Below are positions 35,101 through 43,108 of a DNA stretch of 64,000 nucleotides, in pieces. The notes beneath the pieces are model-generated. The model saw only the letters and a program-made list of their open reading frames with translations. It was not told the DNA's origin and made no database searches. The stretch is from an uncultured Paracoccaceae bacterium. Its GTDB lineage: Bacteria > Pseudomonadota > Alphaproteobacteria > Rhodobacterales > Rhodobacteraceae. Each line of letters starts with the position of its first letter. The first letter of the stretch is position 1. The stretch covers positions 22,417 through 86,416 of the forward strand of contig CANMPD010000017.1 in NCBI GenBank assembly GCA_947499635.1, in the 5' to 3' direction. Made by a program: the position numbers and the translations under genes.

Positions 35101-35417
35101 GCATGTTCTCAATTGATGTGCAAAATAACGTCTCCACCTGGAGTGAGACGTTGTTTCGTAACCTTGGACTAAGTCATCTAGAAGATGTCCCGTCGGCAGA
35201 GGCATTGCTTAAGGTGATTCATGCATCGGATCGACGGGCCGTTGAGGCCGGCCTATTGGATACCTTGGAACACGGAACAGATTTTAAGTGCAAGATCATT
35301 GTCGATCACCCCGATGGTGCCAATGTGCAGGGAGAATTTTTCTCTAGCGCTCAGAAAACAGATGAAGGTAAAGTGTCCTATGTGTTTGGTGGGTTGCAGC
35401 TTTATGCTTCACAATAA
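32151..35417 (+). CDS. CheB-CheR-PAS hybrid signalling protein
   Basis: A 1088-residue cytoplasmic fusion. Residues ~24-205 are a CheB methylesterase domain with its triad intact (Ser29/30 in GIGSSAGG, His in AQHMSP, Asp in SGTGSDGS). Residues ~220-490 are a CheR methyltransferase with the SAM loop VAGCATGEEAYS, FATDIDQSAIE and RNVLIYFN. A glutamate/asparagine-rich coiled coil fills about 655-725. PAS-like domains follow to the end. The CheB part lacks a receiver domain. No CheA, CheW or chemoreceptor is nearby, so the methylation chemistry may serve a PAS-linked sensor pathway instead of classical chemotaxis. The ATG at 32151, with GAGGG just upstream, is preferred to the TTG at 32127. No histidine kinase domain is present; a separate kinase follows 77 bases later. 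Confidence 0.9.
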   Translation: MEDQVNSEIVEPATSSTLPSPFRVVGIGSSAGGLEALSLLVQHLPVKADAIYVIAQHMSPTHKSVLTALLSRETGLPVVELEPEVTPVVGTIYVTPPNSDVIYEGGKLRLRIPNGHSASPKPSADRLFKSLAEQCGENCVGIVLSGTGSDGSYGVQSIREAGGITIAQEPATAKYDVMPSSAIETGCVDLTMPPEMIGQHFEKILAQPRDLRAAQPMLDETNKLNDLFAILQARTQIDFADYKENTLNRRLARRMNALGIGSYDDYVDHCRSNIEEVDALHRDLLISVTRFFRDPEQFRQLHINLERQFASRPSGPIRIWVAGCATGEEAYSIAILVAECLGGISALTKNKVQIFATDIDQSAIEVARRGLYPLAAAQDIPPHYLKEYFTVGDNEIGVRQELRNVTLFSRHNVFQDPPFINVDLVTIRNVLIYFNLALQERVLTRLHYSMASGGLLFLGTSETVGEMRVFFEAKGNADKIFGKRRGISGEVSIPTSRASYAVERRNAPHRSYNSQSNGGDTSTEEMSLAKAVAPNGMICTRTGEIIEVLGNISTYSEIRAGISTSLNVKMLMDPLRTEAASLIAVAMRNGERRDGRWHDLDLPTGNRIQLQAFPFVSREGGELQCLISINSVFEETRNVNLETISDVDQRAYMERMELEIKSTQEALQQTIEELQTANEELQSANEELQSTNEEFQATNEELETSNEELQSTNEELLTVNEELQISAAERQALASELEATMVSSPYVVALVDQALIIRRLSRTALEFFELKELPPSGIHLSQCDLPLGFPALAPVANSVLRMQEERRIPVLSDGQYYTLILSPVLDVHQKLIGIAITVTRFDNEPLNDILSMAGQISSVGYWTHNLATNEDHFSPAAYNVFGVDANSTELTFNKVMERIHPEDREEMNTKLYDLERDGGSFEFKMRFFDDFGIARRITGKILTLQDTQGESMQLVGSCWDKVKQDEREMLLDSSKNVLDQLEVGMFSIDVQNNVSTWSETLFRNLGLSHLEDVPSAEALLKVIHASDRRAVEAGLLDTLEHGTDFKCKIIVDHPDGANVQGEFFSSAQKTDEGKVSYVFGGLQLYASQ
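34165..34335 (+). repeat. Heptad-coding 21-bp tandem repeats (coiled coil)
   Basis: About seven imperfect 21-bp units encoding seven-residue repeats of the form L-Q-(S/T)-(A/T)-N-E-E (for example LQSANEE, LQSTNEE, LETSNEE). They encode a coiled coil between the CheR and PAS parts of the hybrid. It is a coding repeat, conserved in this protein class, and may vary in copy number between strains. Confidence 0.85.
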
Positions 35418-35494
35418 AGTGACACTGATAAGGCTTTTGATTAAATGCCTTATGGTTGTAAAATATTTCAGTGGACGCTCTTTCTGGGGTTGTT

Positions 35495-36715
35495 ATGAAT
35501 ATTAGATCTAACGTACTTCGGACGCAATTTAATTCTAGTTGCTCCAACTTGTCTTATGCGATTGCGAATTTACCCGAAGGATGTGACGTGGATGAAAATG
35601 TTATTGGGAATGCGTTCTTAAATTCTCCTTACGCGTCCTTTATTTTAGATTGGCACGGAAGAGTATTGGTGTGTAATCGACGTGCGGAACGTAGTTTTGG
35701 CACAGATGACTCGTTTTCTGATAAAAAATTACAGGGTATGTTATTTTCTGACCTGACATCGGGTTCTGAAAATCAAACACTTTTGGCGATCCGCAAGGGT
35801 GCGGCTAAGGGTAGTGTTGAACTTCAGATGAAGACGAATGTGACACGTAAAATTTCGCCTGCCGGAACTCTATTTCGGGTGTCGCTTATGCAGTCAGCGA
35901 CACGTGGCGAACGTCTTATCCTCATGACGCAAGATCATCTAAAGGCTACAGCAGAATCCTTGCGGACAATGAATGAACGCCGAGCGGTGGTAGAAGAAAG
36001 ATTCAGAGACGCAAAAGTCGCGAACACGAAGCTTTATGAGACACTGATTTCAATGGAGGCCTTTGCGCACGCGGCGTCACATGATTTGAAAACGCCGATC
36101 AATACACTTATCGGCTCGTTGCAGTTTTTTGCCGAGAAATATGGTGAAGACTTGCCCCCAGATGCACAAGAATTCTTGTCGGTCATGTCACGGGCGGCAA
36201 ATCAAATGAATACGTTAACGACGGATTTACTTGACCACTCGGTTTCAACGGCACGCAAGCTTCGTTGTAAAGATGTTCGTTTGCGCGAGGCGATCGACGA
36301 GGTCTTAGCGGATTTATCGCAAGATATTGCTGTGACACAGGCTTTTGTTCATGTGACAGGGCCTGATGTGTTGATACAGGCAGATCCAAATCTGTTACGT
36401 ATGGTTCTTGTAAATTTACTAAGTAATGCAATTAAATTTCGTAGCGAGGCGCGCCCGTTAGAAGTTGAATTTATACTTGAAAATACGTCCAGACAAAAAT
36501 GGAAACTTAGCGTAGTCGATAATGGGCGAGGGTTTGATTCAACCGAGGCAGATAAAATTCTGCTCCCGTTTCATCGTGTACACCAAGATGTCGAAGGAAC
36601 TGGTGTGGGGCTTGCAACATGTGCTGAGATCTGTCGGCGCCACAATTGGGGCTTTACCGCTACAGCTACTCCAGACAAGGGTGCCATGTTTGCGATAGTG
36701 TGCGAATTAGCTTAG
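35495..36715 (+). CDS. PAS-containing histidine kinase
   Basis: Soluble sensor kinase of about 406 residues. A PAS-like segment lies near 45-140 (FILDWHGRVLVCNRRAERSF), then a coiled-coil linker, a HisKA dimerisation domain with phospho-acceptor His196 in AASHDLKTPINTLIGSL, and an HATPase with N-box NLLSNAIKF, G1 DNGRGFD and G2 GTGVGLATC. No membrane segments are seen. The ATG at 35495 is preferred to the GTG at 35471, though both ribosome sites are weak. It lies between the CheB-CheR hybrid (same strand) and a convergent response regulator, and is the only kinase in the block, so it probably phosphorylates one or both stand-alone receivers. Confidence 0.9.
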   Translation: MNIRSNVLRTQFNSSCSNLSYAIANLPEGCDVDENVIGNAFLNSPYASFILDWHGRVLVCNRRAERSFGTDDSFSDKKLQGMLFSDLTSGSENQTLLAIRKGAAKGSVELQMKTNVTRKISPAGTLFRVSLMQSATRGERLILMTQDHLKATAESLRTMNERRAVVEERFRDAKVANTKLYETLISMEAFAHAASHDLKTPINTLIGSLQFFAEKYGEDLPPDAQEFLSVMSRAANQMNTLTTDLLDHSVSTARKLRCKDVRLREAIDEVLADLSQDIAVTQAFVHVTGPDVLIQADPNLLRMVLVNLLSNAIKFRSEARPLEVEFILENTSRQKWKLSVVDNGRGFDSTEADKILLPFHRVHQDVEGTGVGLATCAEICRRHNWGFTATATPDKGAMFAIVCELA

Positions 36716-36720
36716 TCGCT

Positions 36721-37107
36721 TTAAGGTAGGTTGCTCGCCGCCCTAGGTGTTTCGGCGACATGGTCGACCATTGAAACTAAATCTATTAGGTTCACAGGCT
36801 TGCGCAGTACCCAACGTGTATTGTCGTTGTAGGAAAAAAGCTCTCCTCTGGGGAACATGCCTGATCCTGTGACATATACTACAGGCGTGTTTGGGTATTT
36901 CATTTCGGCATAATCGGCGACATTTAAGGATGTGCCACTGCCAATTTTTAGATCCAAAATAATCACATTTGGCGCGGTATCAGATATAGCATCAATCGCG
37001 TCGTCACAGTTGGCCGCAGATATCACATTATACCCCATGTCTTTTAAAGCCATGGCAAATGTAAATCTCAAACCTTCGTCATCTTCGAGTAGTAATACAC
37101 TCTTCAC
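36721..37107 (-). CDS. Single-domain response regulator (receiver only)
   Basis: A 128-residue receiver with acidic pocket EDDE (8-11), phospho-acceptor Asp52 in VIILDLKIG, a Thr in YVTGSG and Lys in LRKPVNLID. No output domain. It is convergent with the histidine kinase, stop to stop within about 5 bases, so it has its own promoter in the AT-rich region to the right. It differs clearly from the receiver at 31.7 kb, making two alternative partners for the kinase possible. Confidence 0.87.
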   Translation of the reverse strand: MKSVLLLEDDEGLRFTFAMALKDMGYNVISAANCDDAIDAISDTAPNVIILDLKIGSGTSLNVADYAEMKYPNTPVVYVTGSGMFPRGELFSYNDNTRWVLRKPVNLIDLVSMVDHVAETPRAASNLP

Positions 37108-37618
37108 GATAGAATCCTTAAAATTTCAATATACTACATTGAGTGTGCATCAGTATGGAACGAGTCACAATACAATTTTTAACTTAAATTAATAAATGAA
37201 ATTTCATTAAGTTAAGTGTGATGTCTAGAATGTAATTACAGTAAATAAAGAGTAAATAATGATTTTGCATCGAGTTTTTTGAGTTAATGCGTGGGTATAA
37301 ACATCCAGGGGTTGATTTTCCGTGGGCGTGCCTGATGGCGCTATGAGATGATTCGTAATGTTAAATTCCGAAGTCGGCACTTTTGATTTTGTGAAATGTT
37401 TCCTTAGCTACGTTGTATTGCACCGCAGATGTCTAGTGTCTCCTTTGAGCCTGTATTGGAACATTTTGTTGTAGTATCAATTAAATGGTATGGACAATCT
37501 CGGTCGTTCTATTCAGGGTCTGTTCATCGATTGAGTGATATCAATCGGAAATTCCGGTGCAGCATATTGCAACGCCGCTTCACTATACAAAATCGCATAT
37601 ACAAAATTGAGGGACGAG
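37108..37618. other. Intergenic region between divergent response regulator and CBS genes
   Basis: About 510 bases, AT-rich on the left. It should contain two divergent promoters. I see no gene with a ribosome site, no riboswitch and no terminator. Confidence 0.4.
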
Positions 37619-38107
37619 ATGGGTTTGACCTGTCGTGATGTGATGGTTCCACCACACATCCAGAAAACAGTAAATCCGGGCGCGAGCGTTGCGAGTGCCC
37701 TTCTTATAATCAAAGAAAGCCGTGCGCGTTTCTTGCCTGTCGTAGCTGATAACGGGCAGTATATCGGGGTATTTTCTGCGCCGACACTGCTTAGAATGAT
37801 CTTGCCAAAGGCCATCACGATTGACCTTTTTAATGATGCATCGCGTGTAGGCCTCGAACAGCTGGCGTTTATGAAACTGTCCAAGTCTGACTTCGAGGCA
37901 CAAGTTGCAAAACTGAAAGATGAGATGGTTCAAGACAATATGTCTCGTCCTGAAAACATCCCAGTTGTTGCACCAGATACTCCAGTCATGGAGGGCGTTT
38001 TACAAATCTACAAGTTTAAACGCCACCTGATGCTGGTTGAACCTGACACCAAACAGTTTATCGGAACTGTTAGTTCAAACTCTCTTATCGACGAGGTCCT
38101 TGGCTAA
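37619..38107 (+). CDS. CBS-domain protein
   Basis: A 162-residue protein consisting of two CBS domains (CRDVMVPP...SVASALLIIKESRARFLPVVADNGQYIGVFSAPTL is the first by content, and a second ends with LMLVEPDTKQFIGTVSSNSLIDEVLG). CBS pairs bind adenosine nucleotides and act as energy or redox sensors. The ATG at 37619 is chosen because GAGGGA lies 4 bases before it; an upstream in-frame ATG at 37535 would add an unrelated 28 residues. The ion permease gene starts 20 bases downstream, so the CBS protein may gate or regulate that carrier. Confidence 0.87.
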   Translation: MGLTCRDVMVPPHIQKTVNPGASVASALLIIKESRARFLPVVADNGQYIGVFSAPTLLRMILPKAITIDLFNDASRVGLEQLAFMKLSKSDFEAQVAKLKDEMVQDNMSRPENIPVVAPDTPVMEGVLQIYKFKRHLMLVEPDTKQFIGTVSSNSLIDEVLG

Positions 38108-38127
38108 TACGCCAAGCAGAAAGACAT

Positions 38128-39492
38128 ATGGCAACACATACGGCATCACACGGAGCGCATACGCTCTCCGTACCGGATCTTTTGGGCATTTCACCACTGT
38201 GGATGGCTACCGGTATTCTTATCATCGTCTATGCGCTGTTGATCAGCGAAAAACTAAACCGCGCAATACTGGCCATGCTGGGCGCAGCCCTGATGGTGAT
38301 CTTTGGCATCCTCAATCAAGATCAAGCTTTAAACGGTGTGGATGCAAATACGCTCGCTCTACTAATCGGGATGATGGTTATTGTTGCCATTACGTCGAAG
38401 TCTGGTCTGTTTCAGTATGTCGCGATTAAGGCTGCTAAATCAGTTAAGGCAAACCCGACGGGTATTTTGATTATGTTGACGCTCATCACCGCTGTCTTTT
38501 CAGCGCTGTTGGACAATGTAACCACGGTCCTGTTGATTGCCCCGATCACACTTTTGATTACGGATGCGCTTGATACGAAAGTATTTCCATTCTTTATGGC
38601 GGAAATTTTAGCGTCAAATGTTGGCGGTATGGCGACGCTTATCGGCGATCCTCCCAATATCTTGATTGGCTCCGCCGCGGGGCTTAGCTTTAACGATTTT
38701 CTCGTCAATATGGCACCGGTTTCGGGTATCTGTCTGGTAGTGTTAACGGCGATTATCTACTTTATGAACCGTACGTCTCTCGCCAAAATTCCTGCTGAAG
38801 CTAGCGAGCGGATCATGAAATTCGACGAATCTGGCGCAATCACCGACGCGCGCTTGATGATCAAATCCCTCTTTGTCCTCGCTTTGGTTCTAACTGGATT
38901 CACACTAGGTCACAGCTACGGCATTCAGCCCGGGACTTCGGCGTTGTCTGGCGCGGCATTGTTGATGTTATTGGCCTACTGGAGACAGGACGCTGAGCAA
39001 CAATCTGAATCGGTGCACCATATCTTTGGTGAAGTAGAATGGGTGACGATCCTGTTCTTCGGTGGTCTATTTGTTATCGTTGCTGGTGTTGAGCAGGTCG
39101 GCCTACTCGAGATGTTCGCCGAATACGTTCTGGACGTGACACAGGGTGATTTAATGTGGACATCCTTCTTGATTTTCTGGGCTTCGGGTTTGTTGTCTGC
39201 CATTCTTGATAACATTCCTTTTGTTGCAACAATGATCCCGTTGATCGAAGCGACTGAGAGTACGTTTGGTCCTGAAAACCTAGAAGTTTTGTGGTGGTCA
39301 CTTGCCATGGGTGCGTGCCTTGGCGGGAACGGTACACTCTTGGGGGCCAGCGCAAACCTTACTGTCGCTGCGTTTGCAGAGAAAGCGAAGCAACCAATTG
39401 GATTTATGAGCTTTATGAAAGTCGCATTTCCAATCATGCTTCTGACGTTGGTTATTGCCAACATCTATATCTGGCTGCGCTATTTTTACTAA
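38128..39492 (+). CDS. SLC13/ArsB-NhaD family ion transporter
   Basis: An inner-membrane carrier of 454 residues with about eleven to twelve membrane spans. The segment NVGGMATLIGDPPNILIGSAAG and the second-half equivalent GGNGTLLGASANLTVAAFAEK are signatures of the ion-transporter superfamily that includes NhaD Na+/H+ antiporters and ArsB. The first ~25 residues are His/Ser-rich and cytosolic or periplasmic. In a marine bacterium sodium export is plausible, but the substrate is not proven. It follows the CBS gene by 20 bases and is followed by a terminator-like hairpin. Confidence 0.85.
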   Translation: MATHTASHGAHTLSVPDLLGISPLWMATGILIIVYALLISEKLNRAILAMLGAALMVIFGILNQDQALNGVDANTLALLIGMMVIVAITSKSGLFQYVAIKAAKSVKANPTGILIMLTLITAVFSALLDNVTTVLLIAPITLLITDALDTKVFPFFMAEILASNVGGMATLIGDPPNILIGSAAGLSFNDFLVNMAPVSGICLVVLTAIIYFMNRTSLAKIPAEASERIMKFDESGAITDARLMIKSLFVLALVLTGFTLGHSYGIQPGTSALSGAALLMLLAYWRQDAEQQSESVHHIFGEVEWVTILFFGGLFVIVAGVEQVGLLEMFAEYVLDVTQGDLMWTSFLIFWASGLLSAILDNIPFVATMIPLIEATESTFGPENLEVLWWSLAMGACLGGNGTLLGASANLTVAAFAEKAKQPIGFMSFMKVAFPIMLLTLVIANIYIWLRYFY

Positions 39493-39509
39493 GTTAGCAT
39501 AGTAAAATC

Positions 39510-39540
39510 ACCAATCGCGCTTGTTTTCGGTGCGATTGGT
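39510..39540 (+). terminator. Terminator-like hairpin after the NhaD/ArsB-like gene
   Basis: Perfect 9-bp stem ACCAATCGC/GCGATTGGT with a 13-base loop, followed by TCTCGCTCT. It lies 18 bases past the stop. Confidence 0.65.
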
Positions 39541-39633
39541 TCTCGCTCTACCCAATTAAACGGATATCAACGTGTATTGTTGATGTGGCACTTGAACGTT
39601 AAATTGGCCGAAATTGATAGAAGGTAGATTGCT

Positions 39634-41316
39634 ATGACCAACGAAACGCTCCTCAGCCATATCCGAGAGATCGTTGGAAAGCAGCATGTCTTAACTGTTA
39701 GCAAAACGACCGAACGTTTTCGTCGCGGGTTTCGCTCTGGCGAGGGGGAGGCTTTGTGCGTTGTGCAACCTGGCTCATTGGTTGACTATTGGAAGGTTTT
39801 GAAAGCCTGTGTTGAAGCTGACAAGATTATCATTTTTCAGGCAGCGAATACGGGACTGACCGAGGGCTCTACGCCCAAAGGGCGCTACAGCCGTGATGTC
39901 GTGGTCATCAATACTCGTCGTATGGATCAAATTCAGCCGATTTTGTCTGGCGACCAAGTGCTGGCGTTCCCTGGTGCGACACTGTTTTCTTTGGAACGTA
40001 TGCTCAAGAAATTCAATCGTGATCCTCATTCTGTTATCGGCTCGACCTCAATCGGAGCGTCTATTGTTGGCGGGGTTTGTAACAGTTCGGGCGGCACGCT
40101 TGTTGCGCGAGGGCCGTCTTATACCGAACTGGCGATTTATGCGCGGATTGACGAGAACGGCACACTGAAATTGATCAATAATCTTGGGATCGATCTGGGC
40201 GATGATCCTGAAACAATTCTGAAACGCCTCGAGGCTGGTGATTTTACGGCCTTGCCAGTGGAAGATGGGCGTAATGCTTCTGCATCGAATTATGCCGAAA
40301 AAGTACGTCAGATCGATTCCGATATCCCGTCACGCTTTAATAACGACGGAACTGGCCTGTATGAAGTTTCCGGCTGTGGGGGTAAGCTTGCGGTGTTTGC
40401 ATTGCGCCTTGATACTTTTGCCAAGCCAAAGCGCCAGAAGACATTTTACATTGGCACCAATGATACCGCTGTTTTAACTCGGCTACGTCGCGACATTCTT
40501 GGTGGCTTTGAAACATTGCCGATCTCTTCGGAATATATGGAACGGGATTTGTTCGATATCGCAGAGCGCTACGGCAAAGATACGGTGATGATGATCGATT
40601 GGTTGGGCACGGACCGTCTACCGACGTTCTTTGCGCTTAAAGGGGCGATCGACGGACGTTTACGTGGTTTCGGCCTTGGCAATTTAACTGATCATGTGAT
40701 GCAGCTTATCTCGCGCTTAACGCCTGGAGTTCTGCCCAAAAGCATACTCGATTATCGCGAAAAATATCAGCACCACTTAATCTTGAAAATGCCTGATGAT
40801 GGTATTGAAGAGGCCCAGGCCTATCTGGTAAAGCTCTTTGATGAAGTTGAAGGCGCATATTTTGAATGTTCTGAACGCGAAGCCAAAGTCGCAGGTTTAC
40901 ATCGGTTTGCAGCAGCAGGGGCAGCCGTGCGTTACATGGCGGTGCATTCAAAGGACGTTGAGGATATCATCGCGCTTGATATTGCGTTGCGTCGAAACGA
41001 CCAAGATTGGTACGAACAGTTGCCAAGTGATGTAACAGATAAGCTTGTCCATAAAATGTATTATGGCCATTTGATGTGTCATGTGATGCACCAAGACTAT
41101 GTGGTGAAAAAGGGTGTAGATGTTAAAGCTCTTAAGCAACGTATGCTTGAGTTACTGGACGAGCGCGGAGCAGAATATCCGGCAGAGCATAACGTTGGTC
41201 ACCTTTATCCAGCGAAACCAGCCTTAGCAGATCACTATAAATGGTGCGATCCAACCAATTCCTTCAATCCGGGAATTGGTAAAATGTCGCGGGCCAAATA
41301 TTACGCTGAGGATTAA
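39634..41316 (+). CDS. dld: Quinone-dependent D-lactate dehydrogenase
   Basis: FAD-dependent D-lactate dehydrogenase of 560 residues, close to the E. coli Dld length. N-terminal FAD_binding_4 domain (RFRRGFRSGEGEALCVVQPGSL, AANTGLTEGSTP, VIGSTSIGASIVGGVCNSSGG), the membrane-binding Lact-deh-memb domain in the middle and C-terminal part (EHNVGHLYPAKPALADHYKWCDPTNSFNPGIGKMS). It oxidises D-lactate to pyruvate and reduces membrane quinone at the inner face. A GAAGG site precedes the ATG. It is convergent with the TRAP operon, overlapping its last gene by 4 bases, which suggests but does not prove a shared substrate class (2-hydroxy acids). Confidence 0.93.
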   Translation: MTNETLLSHIREIVGKQHVLTVSKTTERFRRGFRSGEGEALCVVQPGSLVDYWKVLKACVEADKIIIFQAANTGLTEGSTPKGRYSRDVVVINTRRMDQIQPILSGDQVLAFPGATLFSLERMLKKFNRDPHSVIGSTSIGASIVGGVCNSSGGTLVARGPSYTELAIYARIDENGTLKLINNLGIDLGDDPETILKRLEAGDFTALPVEDGRNASASNYAEKVRQIDSDIPSRFNNDGTGLYEVSGCGGKLAVFALRLDTFAKPKRQKTFYIGTNDTAVLTRLRRDILGGFETLPISSEYMERDLFDIAERYGKDTVMMIDWLGTDRLPTFFALKGAIDGRLRGFGLGNLTDHVMQLISRLTPGVLPKSILDYREKYQHHLILKMPDDGIEEAQAYLVKLFDEVEGAYFECSEREAKVAGLHRFAAAGAAVRYMAVHSKDVEDIIALDIALRRNDQDWYEQLPSDVTDKLVHKMYYGHLMCHVMHQDYVVKKGVDVKALKQRMLELLDERGAEYPAEHNVGHLYPAKPALADHYKWCDPTNSFNPGIGKMSRAKYYAED

Positions 41317-42593
41317 ACGAGTATCAAAACCAAGCTGGGCACGAGCGTTAGCAGCGCGATACGCAAAATGTCCAGCGCGACAAAGGGTACAAGTCCACGA
41401 AAGATCGTACCAAGTCGCACATCGGGTACCACAGATTTCAGCACAAATGCATTCATTCCAACTGGTGGAGTGATATAGGAGACTTCGGTCACCATAACGA
41501 CGAAAATACCAAACCAGATCAAATTGATTCCATGCGCATCGGCGATGGGATAGAGCACTGGCACAGTAAGCATAATCATCGACAAGCTTTCTAATATGCA
41601 GCCCAGTACAAGATAGATGCATAAAACGACCAAGATAAAGGCCATCGGAGTGTCTGCAAAATAGCTCAGGAAGGCCTGGATATCCTGTGTCATGCCGGAC
41701 ATGTTGACATAGTTGCTAAAAGTCAGCGCGCCGAATAAAATGAAAAACATCATTGCTGTGGTCTTCATTGTATCGAAAAGAACGCGCATCAGTGGCGGGA
41801 TTGCAAAGCGGCCTTTCAGGATAACAAGCAATAACGCCCCGCCTGCGCCCATGCCTGCACTTTCGGTTGGTGTGAAAACCCCAAGATAAATTCCACCCAT
41901 TACAAAAGCGAATAGAAGTAAGGCTCCAGATGTGCCTTTGAGAGCGCGCAACCGATCACGCAAAGGCAGCTTTGGTTCAGTCGGTAATGTAACGCCACGA
42001 AGCCATAGAGAGACGCGTACAGCGATCACATAACCTATGACACCAATCAGACCCGGGATGAGCCCTGCGAGGAAAAGCTTGCCAATGTCCTGTTGTGTCA
42101 TAATGCCGTAAAAGACCAATATCACGGATGGCGGAATTAAGATGCCTAAGGTGCCGCCTGCCGCAATAGATGCTGTTGACAGATCATCTGGATACCCAAA
42201 GCGTCGCATTGAGGGTAGGGCAATTCGCGTCATTGTGGCGGCAGTTGCCAAGGATGACCCGCAGACCGAGGAAAACGCACCACAAGCCACGACTGTTGCA
42301 GTTGCTAATCCCCCTTGGCGGTGACGTAACCAAGCGTAGGCGGAATTATATAATTCCGTTGCGATGCCCGAGTGAACTACAAAGTTTCCCATCATGAGAA
42401 ATAGAGGCAACACGGACAAAGTATAATCACGCCCATTGTCGAAAAACGCCGAAGCTAACAATGAGAGTGCAGGGGTCCAACCAATGATAGATGCTACGCC
42501 AACAAGACCAACGCCAGCCAATGCCATCGAAATAGGTACGCCAAAAAATAACAAGGCTGCCAGCACAGCCATCCCTACGGGCCAATGTTCCAT
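41313..42593 (-). CDS. dctM: TRAP transporter large permease (DctM type)
   Basis: A 426-residue membrane protein with about twelve hydrophobic segments of the DctM family. Features include the N-terminal GVPISMALAGVGLVG, SVLPLFLMMGNFVVHSGIA, the conserved AAGGTLGILIPPSVILVFYGIMTQQDIGKLF loop and a C-terminal ITPPVGMNAFVLKSV. It forms the sodium-driven translocation channel with DctQ. Last gene of dctPQM, 17 bases after dctQ. Its stop overlaps the convergent dld stop by 4 bases. Confidence 0.93.
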   Translation of the reverse strand: MEHWPVGMAVLAALLFFGVPISMALAGVGLVGVASIIGWTPALSLLASAFFDNGRDYTLSVLPLFLMMGNFVVHSGIATELYNSAYAWLRHRQGGLATATVVACGAFSSVCGSSLATAATMTRIALPSMRRFGYPDDLSTASIAAGGTLGILIPPSVILVFYGIMTQQDIGKLFLAGLIPGLIGVIGYVIAVRVSLWLRGVTLPTEPKLPLRDRLRALKGTSGALLLFAFVMGGIYLGVFTPTESAGMGAGGALLLVILKGRFAIPPLMRVLFDTMKTTAMMFFILFGALTFSNYVNMSGMTQDIQAFLSYFADTPMAFILVVLCIYLVLGCILESLSMIMLTVPVLYPIADAHGINLIWFGIFVVMVTEVSYITPPVGMNAFVLKSVVPDVRLGTIFRGLVPFVALDILRIALLTLVPSLVLILV

Positions 42594-42610
42594 CGGGCGT
42601 CCCTTTGCGT

Positions 42611-43108
42611 TCAGTTTCGCAGAAATAAGCGTTTGAGTGGTAGAGCCGCAGTTACAAGGCCGCCACTAAACGCGCAAATGGCACAAAAGTACCCTAAAGG
42701 TGCAATGGGAATAGCTAGGTTCGTAGTTGTCCCACCATAGCTGCCAATTTGACTAGCATAAATCCAAATGCGCCAACTGACGATGATCAATATCGCCGCG
42801 CTCGCCAGTCCGATGACAGCTTGTCGCCAAGGTTGGATCCAGTCAGGTAAGTGATCTGTCACCAAATCAACGGTTACGTGATCTTCGGCCATAGACAAAG
42901 CGCCAAGGCCGAGGAAAATAACTGCGCTGAGCAGAATTTCCGTCAATTCTGTAGCGCCTTTGATTGGTGCGTCAAATACATAGCGGCCGACGACATCTCC
43001 AACAGTTAACCCCATCATCACCATGAGTAAAAGGCCGCCCAGCGTTGCCAAAAGCAATGCGGGCCATCCTAGTGATGTTTGGATATCTTGTTGCGGCGTT
43101 TCCGGCAT
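42611..43108 (-). CDS. dctQ: TRAP transporter small permease (DctQ type)
   Basis: A 165-residue four-span membrane protein of the DctQ family with TVGDVVGRYVFDAPIKGATELTE, GLGALSMAEDHVTVDLV and a C-terminal span. It bridges DctP and DctM. The start overlaps the dctP stop by one base, indicating coupling. Confidence 0.9.
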   Translation of the reverse strand: MPETPQQDIQTSLGWPALLLATLGGLLLMVMMGLTVGDVVGRYVFDAPIKGATELTEILLSAVIFLGLGALSMAEDHVTVDLVTDHLPDWIQPWRQAVIGLASAAILIIVSWRIWIYASQIGSYGGTTTNLAIPIAPLGYFCAICAFSGGLVTAALPLKRLFLRN

